This document shows positions 35,041 to 45,744 of a DNA stretch of 64,000 nt, one piece after another. Origin of the DNA: Pascua guehoae. Taxonomy: Eukaryota > Basidiomycota > Tremellomycetes > Trichosporonales > Trichosporonaceae. The DNA is taken from contig BCJX01000002.1 in NCBI GenBank assembly GCA_001600415.1, positions 1,690,117-1,754,116 of the forward strand, read 5' to 3'. Both the position numbers and the translations under genes were made by a program. The notes under the pieces are model-generated. The model was not told where the DNA came from and searched no databases. It saw nothing but the letters and a program-made list of their open reading frames with translations. Within the stretch, counting starts at the first letter, position 1; the number at the start of each line of letters is the position of its first letter.

Positions 35041-36957
35041 ATGCTCCTCCTCTCCGCGCTCACGGCGCTCCTCTCCACCTCTGCCCTCGCGGTGGAGCTG
35101 CCGGCGTCGGCCCTCAAAGAGTACGCCATCTCGGCGCCCGGGATCCGCGCGCGTTTCATCCCCTACGGCGCGCGCATGACGAGCCTCGAGGTGCCGGACC
35201 GCGGGGACGTGTGGCGCGATGTCAACCTCGGGTATGAGGAGCCGCAGGGGTATGCGGATGAGGCGGCGCCGACGTTTTTCGGGACTGTTGTGGGGTGAGT
35301 CTGGGTTGGGGCTGGGTGTTGTCCGGGCGCCGCTGGGAGGAGGCAGGGGGTAGAAGAGGGGGAGAGGGTAGATAGACCAGCGGACTGAGAGGCGGTGGGA
35401 AGCTGGAGTGGTGGGAGCGGGACCTGAGAAGGGCGAGGAGTAGTTGGGAAGGGAGAGGCTCGACGGGGACTACGATATACAGCATGACTGTCACGTTGTG
35501 CTTGGTCGAATTCTCGACCACACGGTCTAATCTCCTACCTTTGAGAGGGTCTCCGGGCGGCCTCTACGGAGGAGTTGCAGCTGAAATTGAAGTTGGACTG
35601 AAGAGGGGTGGAGGAGGGGAGCGAGGAGACAGCCCTCAACAGCCTCGGACAGCCTAGGCTTTGCCAATAGCTACAATGGGGATCACAGCGAACGTTGCCA
35701 GTGCTGTTAGAAGAGCTCGAATACAATAAACCGCACCACACAGCATCCACTCACACCCACAGACGCTACGCCAACCGCATCCGCAACGGCACGTTTGTCG
35801 TCGACGGCCAGTCGTTCTCTGTGCCGGTCAACGACCACGACGGCAAGAACACCCTGCACGGCGGCTATGCGGGATACGATGCGCGCGAGTGGCAGCTCGT
35901 GAGCCACAATGCGTCATCGGTCGTGTTTAGCCTCATGGACTATGGATTTGAGGGCTTCCCGGGCAATGTGGTGCGTATTGGGTTGTTTGTGGATGCTGGA
36001 CGGGTTTTCTGGGCTGCGTCTTTCTGGCTCCTGGCCGAGTCTTCGGGGGCATTTTGGCCTGGCAATGGGACGGAGGTCGCATGTGCGCCTCTGAACGTCG
36101 GGGTGCTGGCCAGGAGATCGGTGACTAGACAAGGATGTGTAGCTCCTGCACATTTGTGGCAGTGATGGTCTGTGCTGACGACAGCTCGCGCTCGCAAGCT
36201 ACACGGTGACCCCGGGCAAGCTCACGGTCGTGCTGACCGGCCACGCGCTCGACGCGGCGACGCCCATCATGCTCACGACACACTGCTTCTTCAACCTGGG
36301 CTCGACGCTGTCGCCCTTGATTCTCGACGACACGGTCCAGCTGCCCGGCGCGTCGCGCTTTGTCGGTGTCGATGGCATTGCTGTGCCGACTGGTGAGCTC
36401 GTGTCCGTCGCCCACTGGCCCGCCGACGGCTCGCTCCACCCGCTCAACTACACTTCGCCGCGGCGCGTGAGCGACTCGCTCCCTGCAGACTTTTGCGGCG
36501 ACGGGTGCAACTCGTTTGACAACTGTTTCGTCTATGACGACTATGCCCACGGCAAGGTGTCCCAGGTGCCCCAGGTCGTCATGCACTCGGACACGACTGG
36601 TATCCGCATGCAGGTCAGCACAAACCAGCCCGCCGTGCAGCTGTACGCCTGTGTCGGTTCCGATGGGTCTGTCACGAGCCAGCTCGGCAAGACGGAGAAG
36701 TTTGGCTGCATGGCCATCGAGCCCCAGGGATTGTGAGTATTGCGTTCTTTTGGGGGTGCGATGTGTACGACGGTGACTGACTCGTTCCCAGTATTGACGG
36801 TATTAACCACCCCGAGTGGAACCAGAACCAGATCTACTCGCCCGCCACCGGACCGTTTGTCAACGTCGCAGAGTACGCGTTCGACACCGTGCCCATCGCC
36901 GAGGACCCGGAACTGGCAGCGGCGCTCGGCATCGGCCACGGCTACCTGAGGAACTGA
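35041..36957 (+). CDS. Secreted aldose 1-epimerase (galactose mutarotase)
   Basis: Interconverts alpha and beta anomers of hexoses. Four exons close to 391 aa: 35041-35294, 35763-35970, 36185-36732, 36792-36957. The signal peptide MLLLSALTALLSTSALA marks it as extracellular or wall-associated, unlike cytosolic GAL10-type mutarotases. Family motifs: IPYGARMTSLEVPD, GRYANRI, LHGGYAGYDAREW, catalytic His in TTHCFFNLG, and catalytic Glu in CMAIEPQ near the C-terminus (human GALM LEPQ type). Asn-X-Ser/Thr sequons fit secretion. The first intron (35295-35762) is long. Specificity among sugars is not visible. Confidence 0.9.
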
Positions 36958-37325
36958 GTGTGAATGTTGGCAGGAGCTTGGCGTGGAGTGGCGGTAGTGT
37001 GAGCGTAAATGTCAGAGCGGAGTAAAGACATTGCGAGAAGGTGTTTGATACATGCATACAGTGGTGTGATCGGCGTTGGCGTGGTACAGATTCGGTCGCG
37101 CGGAGGGGGTTGCAGACTGTGTTGCGGTAGCTGTCGGTTGGAGAGTTGGGGTATCGGCCGGCATTGCGGGAGCTCCATGTGCGGAATGGCAGTGGGCAGC
37201 GACAGTCGCGAGGTCATGCACAGGGCGAGAATGAGCCACTCTGGCCACTGGCGTATGGCTTCCACACCCCGGCCAGCCATCCGCGCACAGACCGCAATGG
37301 CGGAAAGTGAAGCTGGCGGGGGCCC
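36958..37325. other. Convergent spacer before DAD4
   Basis: 368 bp; 3' UTRs expected, nothing else seen. Confidence 0.6.
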
Positions 37326-37699
37326 TCACTTGGGGTCAGGCATGATGTCGAGGTTGCGCATGTAGTTGGCCACGCCCGCCGAGTAGTGCTCATTGAGCTG
37401 CGCGGCCATCTGGACCGACGACGAGGACTGAATAATCTCCTGGTGGGTGAGACGGCGGTGTGGACGACGAACCCACCTGAAGACAGACGTTCATCTCCAT
37501 GATGGCCTCATTGCACTTGTCCTGAGGGTCAGCGGCGCGTTTCACCTGGCAAAGTGTTTTAGGATATAGGATCGCGTCACAGACGCTAGGGGGCGCGCGA
37601 TGACAAGCAAGATGGCAGATTGATCCACAAGACACCCACGACATTCTTGATGATGCGCTCGAGGAGGACAGTTTGCTCGGCTTCGTGCGGGTTCTCCAT
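37326..37699 (-). CDS. DAD4: DASH/Dam1 complex subunit Dad4
   Basis: Small subunit of the microtubule-binding ring that couples kinetochores to spindle microtubules. Three exons splice to 72 aa, the same length as budding-yeast Dad4: MENPHEAEQTVLLERIIKNV, then DKCNEAIMEMNVCLQ, then EIIQSSSSVQMAAQLNEHY and SAGVANYMRNLDIMPDPK. The MENPHE start and RIIxNV motif are diagnostic. The donors are GTGGGT; acceptors CCCTCAG and CACCAG keep phase 0. Being short and split, it is easily missed by automatic annotation. Confidence 0.88.
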
Positions 37700-38854
37700 G
37701 GTGGGACGACGACGGCACGGTACAGTTAGGAGGATATCCGTGCTGGCAATGATACGAGAGCAAATGTGAATGCGAGAGTCGCCGAGCCCCGAGGACAGTG
37801 AGAGGCGTTGACGAGCAACGAGGGTGAACGCGGACAAGGATGGTTATTGTTGTTTGCCCTCCACCAAGTAGGAGGCACCCATTCCATCCAGCATGGATAG
37901 ACGGAAGCAATTGGCCACATGCTGGCCACGCGTCCAGGTGTCGGAGGCAATTAGGGGACACGGTATTGCTGGCAAGCTCCAGCCAGGCTAGCCAGGCACA
38001 GTGTGTGGCATGTGCGGACCCTTCAGGCACACATGGCACGATCCGACGCAGCGGCCCGAAGTGGCGGCATGGCGGCACCGTTGCCCGGCTCGGGGCGGGG
38101 ACGATCGCTCACACAGGTCACAGACGAGGCGTGTGGCGGTTCATCCGCGCCATCCGGGCCCATGGCCCGTCCAAACCCCACCCATCCACAATGGTATCGA
38201 GTTGTGCCTGATATGCACAAAGTGCAAAATTGTGAGCCTGACAATGGGTGGGGGACACCCACTTGCGGGTGGATTTTTCCCTGCCCCATCGTACCACGTC
38301 GCGTCTGCCCCTTTGGTTGCGTTGATTGTTTTTTTTTGCCCTGGACGAGCCAAAGTGTCGTACCATGTTGGTGGCATAGGGGCACTGGTGGCACGGTGGC
38401 ACGGCACGGGCAGCGAGAGTCTACGACGCGGTTCGCTGCTGCAATCCCCAGCACCCAAGTCGCCGCAGAGCGCACAGGTGAACACACCCAGAGGCTCGTA
38501 AGATTGTTTTTCGGCGCGCGGTCCTTCCCGACCCTGTTGGCACCTGCTGGACGTACTGGGATCACACACGTTGTGTTCAATACTTCTTATATTCTCGACT
38601 TCGACATCTCTTGTCGCTCTCGTCAGTCAGCTCCTCCCCCCCCTTCTACGGGCGATCCTCCAACGACACCCGGCCTTCTTTTCTTTTCTTTGGCTTTCGT
38701 TTCTCTCCTCTCTTCTTTCCCCTCCCCNNNNNNNNNNNNNNNNNNNNNNNNNNNNNNNNNNNNNNNNNNNNNNNNNNNNNNNNNNNNNNNNNNNNNNNNN
38801 NNNNNNNNNNNNNNNNNNCCCCCCCCCCCCCCCCCCCCCGACACACTCGACACA
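37700..38854. other. DAD4-ERG25 divergent spacer with assembly gap
   Basis: 1.15 kb. Frames running through it do not show protein-like composition. CT-rich sequence and the N gap fill the ERG25-proximal end. Confidence 0.6.
38728..38818. other. Assembly gap (91 N)
   Basis: N run bordered by CCTCCCC on the left and a C21 run (38819-38839) on the right, 36 bp before the ERG25 start. The real sequence is probably a longer poly-C or CT tract that could not be resolved. Confidence 0.95.
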
Positions 38855-40122
38855 ATGGCCGCCGTCGCCGCCTACGAGACCGCTGTCGACTACATTGCCC
38901 AGTACGCGCCACAGTTCGCGGAACAGCTCGTCATCTCCAATGCCACCGTCGCCAAGGAGGCGCTGTACGGTGACATCAACCTCAATGCCCTCAACTGGCT
39001 TGAGCGCCTTTGGGCCGACTACTACATCTGGATCGGAAACCCCATCCTCGCCACTGGCATTATGAGCTTTGTGCTCCACGAGGTGAGTCTGACGGCACCG
39101 ACCGAGCGGCTGGGGGCCCACTTGCTCGTCACCACCGAGGCGACAGCGGGTGCCCCGTTGCAGGCGGGCTGGGAACAAAAATATCCACGCGTCCAGACAA
39201 GACTTGATACTCACACTCTCACCAGGTCGTCTACTTTGGCCGCTCGATCCCATGGCTCATCATCGACTCGATCCCCTACTTCCACAAGTGGAAGCTCCAG
39301 CCCAACAAGAGCCTCACGAACGCGCAGATCTGGAAGCTCTGCAAGGTCGTCCTCCTCACCCACTTTACCTGCGAGGCCCCGCTCATCTGGCTCTTCCACC
39401 CCATCTGCACCTACTTTGGCATGGCGACCTACGAGGTTCCCTTCACGTCGCCATGGGTCATGGCTGCCCAGATCGCCTTCTTCTTCGTCTTTGAGGACAT
39501 GTTCCACTACTGGGCGCACCGTGGTCTCCACTACGGCCCCTTCTACAAGAACATCCACAAGCTCCACCACGAGTTCTCGGCCCCCATTGGTCTTGTGAGT
39601 TTACCAGAAGCGGCGGGGGGCGTGTGAATGCCGTCTCCTGCCGCCCTTGTTCTGCAACTTGGACACAATGCTAACATTTCCCAGGCTGCCGAGTACGCGC
39701 ACCCTCTCGAGGTCCTCATTCTCGCGCAGGGCACCATCTCTGGCCCCTTCCTCTACTGCCTCTTCCGCAACGACCTGCACATCTTCACCGTCTACCTCTG
39801 GGTCACGCTCCGTCTCTTCCAGGCCGTTGACGCCCACTCTGGCTACGACTTCCCCTGGTCGCTCCGCCACTTCCTTCCCTTCTGGGCCGGCGCCGACCAC
39901 CACGACTTCCACCACATGGCCTTTGTCAACTGCTACTCGACCTCGTTCCGCTGGTGGGACTACTCGCTCGGCACCGACTCCAAGTACCACGCATACAAGA
40001 AGCGTGTTGCCGCCGCCAAGGCCGCCGAGATTGACGCCATGAACGCATTGGAGGAGAAGGAGGGCCAGGAGGCTGAGCGTAAAGTCCTCGACTACGACAA
40101 GCCAAAGGGCAAGAAGCTCTAG
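38855..40122 (+). CDS. ERG25: C-4 methylsterol oxidase
   Basis: ER-membrane non-haem di-iron oxygenase that oxidises the C-4 methyl groups of ergosterol precursors. Three exons close to 344 aa: 38855-39082, 39226-39594, 39685-40122. Four hydrophobic segments and the three fatty-acid-hydroxylase histidine boxes are present: HYWAHR, HKLHHEF and, after WAGADHHD, the HDFHH box. C-terminal KGKKL resembles a dilysine ER-retrieval tail. The length matches the family (about 300-345 aa). The 5' UTR contains the gap and poly-C tract. Sterol supply may regulate it, but I see no clear SRE. Confidence 0.94.
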
Positions 40123-40330
40123 ACGTACATTTACCTGTACCGTACACAAGGGCAGGACAGTGCCAAGCCACTTTGTCCTGGCCCAATAGAGGAGGCGATC
40201 TAGTCTCATCCGGCTAGTGACACGCGACTCGCAGCTGGTAGATTATGTAGCTGTTGGTTGCATTGCATTATGACAAGACGAAACGAGAGTGATCGCCGTG
40301 TGAGGGTGGAGGTGGTGTCTGCAGTGAAGT

Positions 40331-40407
40331 GATAGGATACAGGTGCGCAGCGAAGCTATAGGAACAGGTGTGCAGCAAAGCGGTAGGAGCAAGTGTGCGT
40401 CGAGGTG
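40331..40407. repeat. Degenerate 25-26-bp tandem repeat, about 3 copies
   Basis: Units of the form RTAGGA-ACAGGTGTGCAGCRAAGC, starting near 40331, 40357 and 40382; the third is the most diverged. Confidence 0.75.
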
Positions 40408-41471
40408 CGCCCTCCCAAGTGCTCTTGCTGTCGGCTTCGTTTCGCCATCGATCGACCTGGACTCTCTAAAAGAATATCGCGGTGTTCAAGAATTTCCCAG
40501 CATTCCGATGTCGAGCGGGGTACTCCACCGCAAGGCTTGGTTGGGTGCTTCTCGCATCATGGGCACGCTGTCATGAACCACTGTCCCACTGCCCCGTTCC
40601 CAGCCTTCACTCGGCGTGTTTCGTGTCACAGAGTCTCGAATCTCGGCGAGGAACGGTTCACACACACTTGGTGCGAGCGGTAGGGCGTTGGACCAAAGAG
40701 GAGGGTTTTGACACACACACCCGCACCTGAGATACGTGCCATTCGCTGCATCAACCTTGTTTGCAGCCATTACAGACCTTGAGAAGACAGTGAGGCTGCA
40801 ATGGAGCGGCGCTTGCCCCATAGGAGGGGAAAGGCATCGGTGCATCGGTCAAGACATGCCACATGCCTCGGTCCTGCCTGCCACATGCCACAGATGCATG
40901 ACGATCCCGCCGATCCTTCTGGAGTGGCGAATCTGTGGCCACATGACAACAATGCTGAGCTCACTCATCACAACCTCATGACCTCTGGCCCCCGCATGTA
41001 ACACATTGTCGGACGCTTGTGATGCGATCCATGTCAAGTGCCAGCATCTTGTGGGAAATTGTACCAGCTCCCTGATTACGCTGGCGCCAGAGTGTCATTT
41101 TCGGGGGTGCAGTTTTCGACATTGACCGAGGATGTTCCTGGGGCCTGAGCGGTGGCAGGCCAGTCCATGCCACACTTACGAGCCCATGGCGCCATGGCCC
41201 ATCCGGCCATCTCGTCGAGCAAGTTTTGGCAAACGACGCCGCGAACGTGGAAGGAACGCGCCCCTGGCCGGCCGGCGGCTGGCGGTCCAATAGGAGCCCG
41301 ATTATCCGCAGAGAGGCTGCCAGAGGCTATCAGAGGGCGCCAGGCTGGCGCAGAGGCAGCCAGAAGCCAGAGGGCTGAACGAGAATGACGCAGAAGCACG
41401 TGGCATTCACGATGACCTTCTCGTAGATTCCATCATTGCTGGGCGAGCACGATTCCCCCCGTCCCTGGTGA

Positions 41472-41496
41472 ATTCCCTCTGCTTCGGCTTGATTCC
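41472..41496 (+). promoter_or_regulatory. Step-type heat-shock element of SSA1
   Basis: TTC at 41473, 41483 and 41493, exactly ten bases apart, the step-type pattern bound by trimeric HSF1. Further TTCs at 41406, 41418 and 41428 may extend the site. It lies about 35 bp upstream of the TATA box. Confidence 0.65.
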
Positions 41497-41527
41497 GCCT
41501 GGTCGTCGACCGAGACAAGGCCCTCAC

Positions 41528-41534
41528 TATATAG
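41528..41534 (+). promoter_or_regulatory. TATA box of SSA1
   Basis: TATATAG, 95-101 bp before the start codon and just downstream of the heat-shock element. Confidence 0.65.
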
Positions 41535-41628
41535 GACCACTGCCCCGTCGCTCCATCACTTCTTTCTCAGACTTCTCCACACCACCACTTCTCCCTTTCC
41601 TTTCCCCTTTAGAAAAACACTAGTAATC

Positions 41629-42796
41629 ATGTCGTCCAAGGCTATCGGTATCGGTGAGTTGATCCTGGGCCGCAGCTCTTCATCTCGAGCTCGACCTCGT
41701 GTTCCCAAACATTTTGGATCGCATTTTGCTGACTTTACTCCTAAGACCTCGGCACCACCTACTCGTGTGTCGCCGTCTGGCAGAACGACCGCGTTGAGAT
41801 TATCGCCAACGACCAGGGTAACCGCACCACCCCCTCCTATGTCGCCTTCACCGACTCGGAGCGTCTCATCGGTGACGCCGCCAAGAACCAGGTCGCCATG
41901 AACCCCTACAACACCGTCTTCGACGCCAAGCGTCTTATCGGTCGCAAGTTCGCCGACCCCGAGGTCCAGAGCGACATGAAGCACTGGCCCTTCAAGGTCA
42001 TCGACAAGGCTACCAAGCCCATCATCCAGGTCGAGTACCGCGGCGAGCAGAAGCAGTTCGTGAGTTTTCGCGAGGGATCGCCGTGTGCCTGTCACCCCCA
42101 GACGACAAATCGCTGACCACATCACAGTCGCCCGAGGAGATCTCGTCCATGGTCCTCATCAAGATGAAGGAGACCGCTGAGGCCTACCTCGGTGGCACCG
42201 TCTCCAAGGCTGTCATCACCGTCCCCGCCTACTTCAACGACTCGCAGCGTCAGGCTACCAAGGACGCTGGTACCATTGCCGGCCTCGAGGTCCTCCGTAT
42301 CATCAACGAGCCCACCGCCGCCGCTATCGCTTACGGCCTCGACAAGAAGTCCGAGGGTGAGAAGAACGTCCTCATCTTCGACCTTGGTGGTGGTACCTTT
42401 GACGTGTCGCTCCTCACCATTGAGGAGGGCATCTTCGAGGTCAAGGCTACCGCCGGTGACACCCACCTTGGTGGTGAGGACTTTGACAACCGCCTTGTCA
42501 ACCACTTTGTCCAGGAGTTCAAGCGCAAGAACAAGAAGGACATCACCGGCAATGCCCGTGCCCTCCGTCGTCTCCGCACCGCCTGTGAGCGTGCCAAGCG
42601 CACCCTTTCGTCGGCCGCCCAGACCTCGATTGAGATCGACTCGCTCTTTGACGGTATCGACTTCTACACCTCGATCACCCGTGCCCGTTTCGAGGAGCTC
42701 TGCCAGGACCTCTTCCGCTCGACCATGGAGCCCGTTGAGAAGGTCCTCCGCGACTCGAAGATTGACAAGTCGTCGGTCAACGAGATTGTCCTCGTC

Positions 42797-42829
<33 letters not shown>

Positions 42830-43867
42830 ATGGTCTCGGACATGTTCTCTGGCCGTGAGCCCAACCGCTCGATCAACCCCGACGAGGCCGTCGCCTACGG
42901 TGCCGCCGTCCAGGCTTCCATCCTCAACGGTGAGACCTCGGAGGCCACCCAGGACCTCCTCCTCCTCGACGTTGCTCCTCTCTCCATGGGTATCGAGACC
43001 GCTGGCGGTATCATGACCCCCCTCATCAAGCGCAACACCACCGTCCCCACCAAGAAGTCGGAGATCTTCTCGACCTACTCGGACAACCAGCCCGGTGTCC
43101 TCATCCAGGTCTACGAGGGCGAGCGTGCCAAGACCAAGGACTGCAACCTCCTCGGCAAGTTCGAGCTCACCGGCATCCCCCCCGCCCCCCGTGGTGTTCC
43201 CCAGATCGAGGTCTCGTTCGACGTCGACGCCAACGGTATCCTCAACGTTAACGCTTCCGACAAGACCACCGGCAAGTCCAACCGCATTACCAGTGAGTTT
43301 GGCCACGCTTCTAGAGTATTTTTTTCAAAGCTGACAGAGCAGTCACCAACGACAAGTAGGTTGAACTTGGGCAAAAACAATCGTCTCCCTCTTTTACTAA
43401 CACTCACAGGGGCCGTCTCTCCAAGGACGAGATCGAGCGCATGCTCGCCGAGGCCGAGAAGTACGCCGCCGAGGACAAGGAGGTCGCCGAGCGCGTCCAG
43501 GCCAAGAACGCCCTCGAGTCGTACACCTACTCGCTCAAGTCGACCATCTCTGAGAACGCCGACAAGTTCTCCGCCGAGGACAAGACCGCTCTCGAGTCCA
43601 AGGTCGAGGAGACCATCAAGTTCCTCGACACCTCGGACGCCGCCTCCAAGTCGGAGATCGAGGAGCACCAGAAGGAGCTCGAGGCCGTTGCCGGCCCCAT
43701 CATGCAGCGCGTAAGTCTCTTTACCAGTGTGTAGAAAAGACGCTGACAGTACACAGTTCTACGGCGCGCAGGGTGGTGCTCCCGGCGGCGGTGCCCCCGG
43801 CGGCTTCCCCGGTGGTGCTCCCGGCGCCGCGACAGACAACTCGCCGTCGGTCGAGGAGGTCGACTAG
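41629..43867 (+). CDS. SSA1: Cytosolic Hsp70 chaperone (SSA type)
   Basis: ATP-dependent chaperone for folding, translocation and stress. Six exons close to 642 aa: 41629-41653, 41746-42059, 42128-43292, 43343-43355, 43410-43710, 43757-43867. Nucleotide-binding domain: [33 protein letters not shown]; substrate domain: NGILNVNA; Gly/Pro-rich tail and the terminal EEVD that binds TPR co-chaperones of the cytosol. No signal or transit peptide. Exon 4 is only 13 nt and supplies part of ITNDKG. Codon use is strongly biased to C-ending codons, as in highly expressed genes. Neighbouring elements indicate HSF1 control. Confidence 0.96.
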
Positions 43868-44033
43868 TTAAAACGCATGAGTAGTAGAGTTCTGAGAGCT
43901 GCGAACATTGTATATGCATCATGAGTCGTCTCAATCGTCGCATCGAGTAGATGTAGAGTTATGAACACGTTTCCAAAAATGAGGTGCCACAAACCCTGAG
44001 TGCCACATGGGCCCCACGTGTTGCCACGTTTTT

Positions 44034-44075
44034 TTCCCTGAACATTTTTCCCTGAACATTTTTCCCTGAGCATTT
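44034..44075. repeat. 14-bp tandem repeat x3
   Basis: TTCCCTGAACATTT twice, then TTCCCTGAGCATTT, about 170 bp after the SSA1 stop. Confidence 0.95.
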
Positions 44076-44234
44076 TTTGGCCCCAGTCCCTGCTCGGCAG
44101 AAACGCCAGGCCAGCCTGGCTCCTTGACTAACTTCATACTGTTCTAAAGAGACAGGAGGAAAAGGCAACATGCACAGCAAGTCTTCATAGTTGCAAAGCA
44201 AGTCATGCGAGAGGCACTCCTAGTGAAAAATTCT

Positions 44235-44251
44235 AACCACTGAACTAAGAA
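44235..44251 (-). other. tRNA A-box-like relic 1
   Basis: On the minus strand TTCTTAGTTCAGTGGTT contains TAGTTCAGTGG, a good A-box/D-arm, but no matching anticodon stem or B-box follows. Identical over 17 nt to 44508-44524. Confidence 0.55.
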
Positions 44252-44507
44252 GGCGATTATGTGGATAAGGACCTGATGTGGAGTGCCGGTCGTGTACGGT
44301 GGCGGTGTGGGCGAGGCGGATGGCGAGGACGTGGGTGTGGCGATGTTCCTTCGTGCCCAACCCTGAATGCCTAATGACTCACAGCAGAGGCAACGGGGAC
44401 CTAGCAGTGTTTATACTTGTCACTTGTTCGGAATATGAAGAACGCACCAGCCCATACATACTTCTGTTCATGCACATCACGTCGATGAGGGAGCGCAACT
44501 AAAATTG

Positions 44508-44524
44508 AACCACTGAACTAAGAA
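44508..44524 (-). other. tRNA A-box-like relic 2
   Basis: Same 17-nt D-arm-like sequence as relic 1, again without a T-arm. Confidence 0.55.
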
Positions 44525-44651
44525 TGAGCCGGGGAAGTTGTTCACATGTGATGGCTCTGGGCTCCTCCGAAAGGCCAAACCCGCTCCTCCTCAGCGGGAA
44601 GTTGAATGTGGAGTTCGGGGAGGGCACAGTCGAGGCAGAAAAAGAAGAACG

Positions 44652-44733
44652 TGACTGCACGCTGAATCGAACAGCGGTCTCTTCGGATTTGTATCACCAC
44701 AACGAAGCGTACTAACCACTATACTATGCAATC
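44652..44733 (-). tRNA. tRNA-His(GUG) with 10-nt intron, copy 1
   Basis: Acceptor GATTGCA/TGCAGTC (one U-G). D-arm GTATAGTGGTTAGTAC, anticodon stem CTTCG/CGAAG around TTGTGG and the intron, T-arm CGCTG-TTCGATT-CAGCG, discriminator A, then TTTTT. The intron differs from copy 2 at two bases; the mature sequence is the same. Confidence 0.9.
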
Positions 44734-44928
44734 CCTTATAGCTTCCCATTCAGCCTCGGCCTCGGTGGTGGTCAGGGCGGCTCCAGGCTCGAGGAACTTT
44801 GGAGACACCAGCTGCTAATGTTTGGAGCCCGTCGGTTGTTGAGGGCACACTCCCTCTCGCCTTGCGGCATTGCCCAGTTCTTACAGTCCGTGACGGTGTC
44901 GTCGCATGAGAAAAAGGATGCTGGAACG

Positions 44929-45010
44929 TGACTGCACGCTGAATCGAACAGCGGTCTCTTCGGATCTGTATTACCACAACGAAGCGTACTAACCACTATA
45001 CTATGCAATC
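44929..45010 (-). tRNA. tRNA-His(GUG) with 10-nt intron, copy 2
   Basis: Same mature sequence as copy 1, 277 bp away, same strand, own TTTTT terminator. The flanks differ except for a few bases after the 3' end. Confidence 0.9.
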
Positions 45011-45105
45011 AGTTACGTAAACACAATGCTTGTAGCAGGCCATGCCGCCAGACTTCGTACGAGACGGCTGTGGTCAACAGGAAGAAAGGTAGCGGTAATA
45101 TACAT

Positions 45106-45198
45106 GGCCACTTAGCTCAGTTGGTTAGAGCGCATGCTTAACATTGGATCTTCAGTGTTTAGCGCATGAGGTCGGCAGTTCGACCCTGTCAGAGGTCA
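45106..45198 (+). tRNA. tRNA-Val(AAC) with about 19-nt intron
   Basis: Acceptor GGCCACT/AGAGGTC with one A:A mismatch and one G:U. D-arm GCTC-AGTTGGTTA-GAGC. Anticodon stem CATGC/GCATG encloses TTAACA, intron and C. T-arm GGCAG-TTCGACC-CTGTC. Discriminator A. A strong T-run terminator follows (45205-45220). Confidence 0.85.
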
Positions 45199-45744
45199 CG
45201 TATGTTTTTTCTTTTTTTTTTAAAAAAAAACAACAGTATTTGTGGTGCAGCTGTCCCCCGAATTTTGGAGAAATTCTCTATTTGCAATACAAACAATATT
45301 CTTTGGTCCAGGTTCGGGTGACGAGTTGTGTCGACGGTGCTTTGTCTCGGTTGCGATTCAGGTTTGCCGTCTGCGGCGAAATGACGTCTCTGGACCTCAT
45401 CCACCACGTCCAGCCATCCAGTTGGGGTTGTGCAGCGGAGGCAGCACTTCCCATTCGACGACGTCGGGTAAGAAAAAAAATGCGGGGGCGGTGATGAGCG
45501 CCTCACCAAGGACGCGCCCCGAAGCCCCCCCAAGCGACCGCACCCGCATTCGTGAATCCCTTGTCTGCTCCTTCGGCCTCCCCGTAAGGACGAGCATTAT
45601 CGTCAGTGTCGTTGGTCCCCGCGGCGACGTTCCTGCACCTGTCGGAGACGGTTATGGGCAAAAGCGGATGGGAAGCACAGGCAGACGGTCGACAAATATG
45701 AGTAGACCTTGACGTCGTGCAGTTCCGCACGTGGTGACTGGTTG
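45199..45744. other. Spacer between tRNA-Val and the decayed gene
   Basis: 546 bp; T/A homopolymers after the tRNA, otherwise nothing supported. Confidence 0.5.

Larger units (their letters stand above)
40123..41628. other. Spacer with SSA1 promoter
   Basis: 1.5 kb with a degenerate tandem repeat (40331-40407) near ERG25 and the heat-shock promoter elements near SSA1. No gene seen. Confidence 0.6.
43868..44651. other. Spacer downstream of SSA1
   Basis: 784 bp with a 14-bp x3 tandem repeat (44034-44075) and two tRNA A-box-like relics (44235-44251, 44508-44524). No gene seen. Confidence 0.6.

Noticed and set aside
38003..39598. 531-aa plus-strand frame spanning the N gap into ERG25
   Set aside because: It is open only because N bases do not encode stops, and it then runs out of frame through ERG25.
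42122..43306. 394-aa open frame on the minus strand of SSA1
   Set aside because: It is antisense to the Hsp70 coding exon. Strong C-ending codon bias removes stops from the opposite strand; the frame has no domain and is Leu/Val/Glu/Gly-rich throughout.
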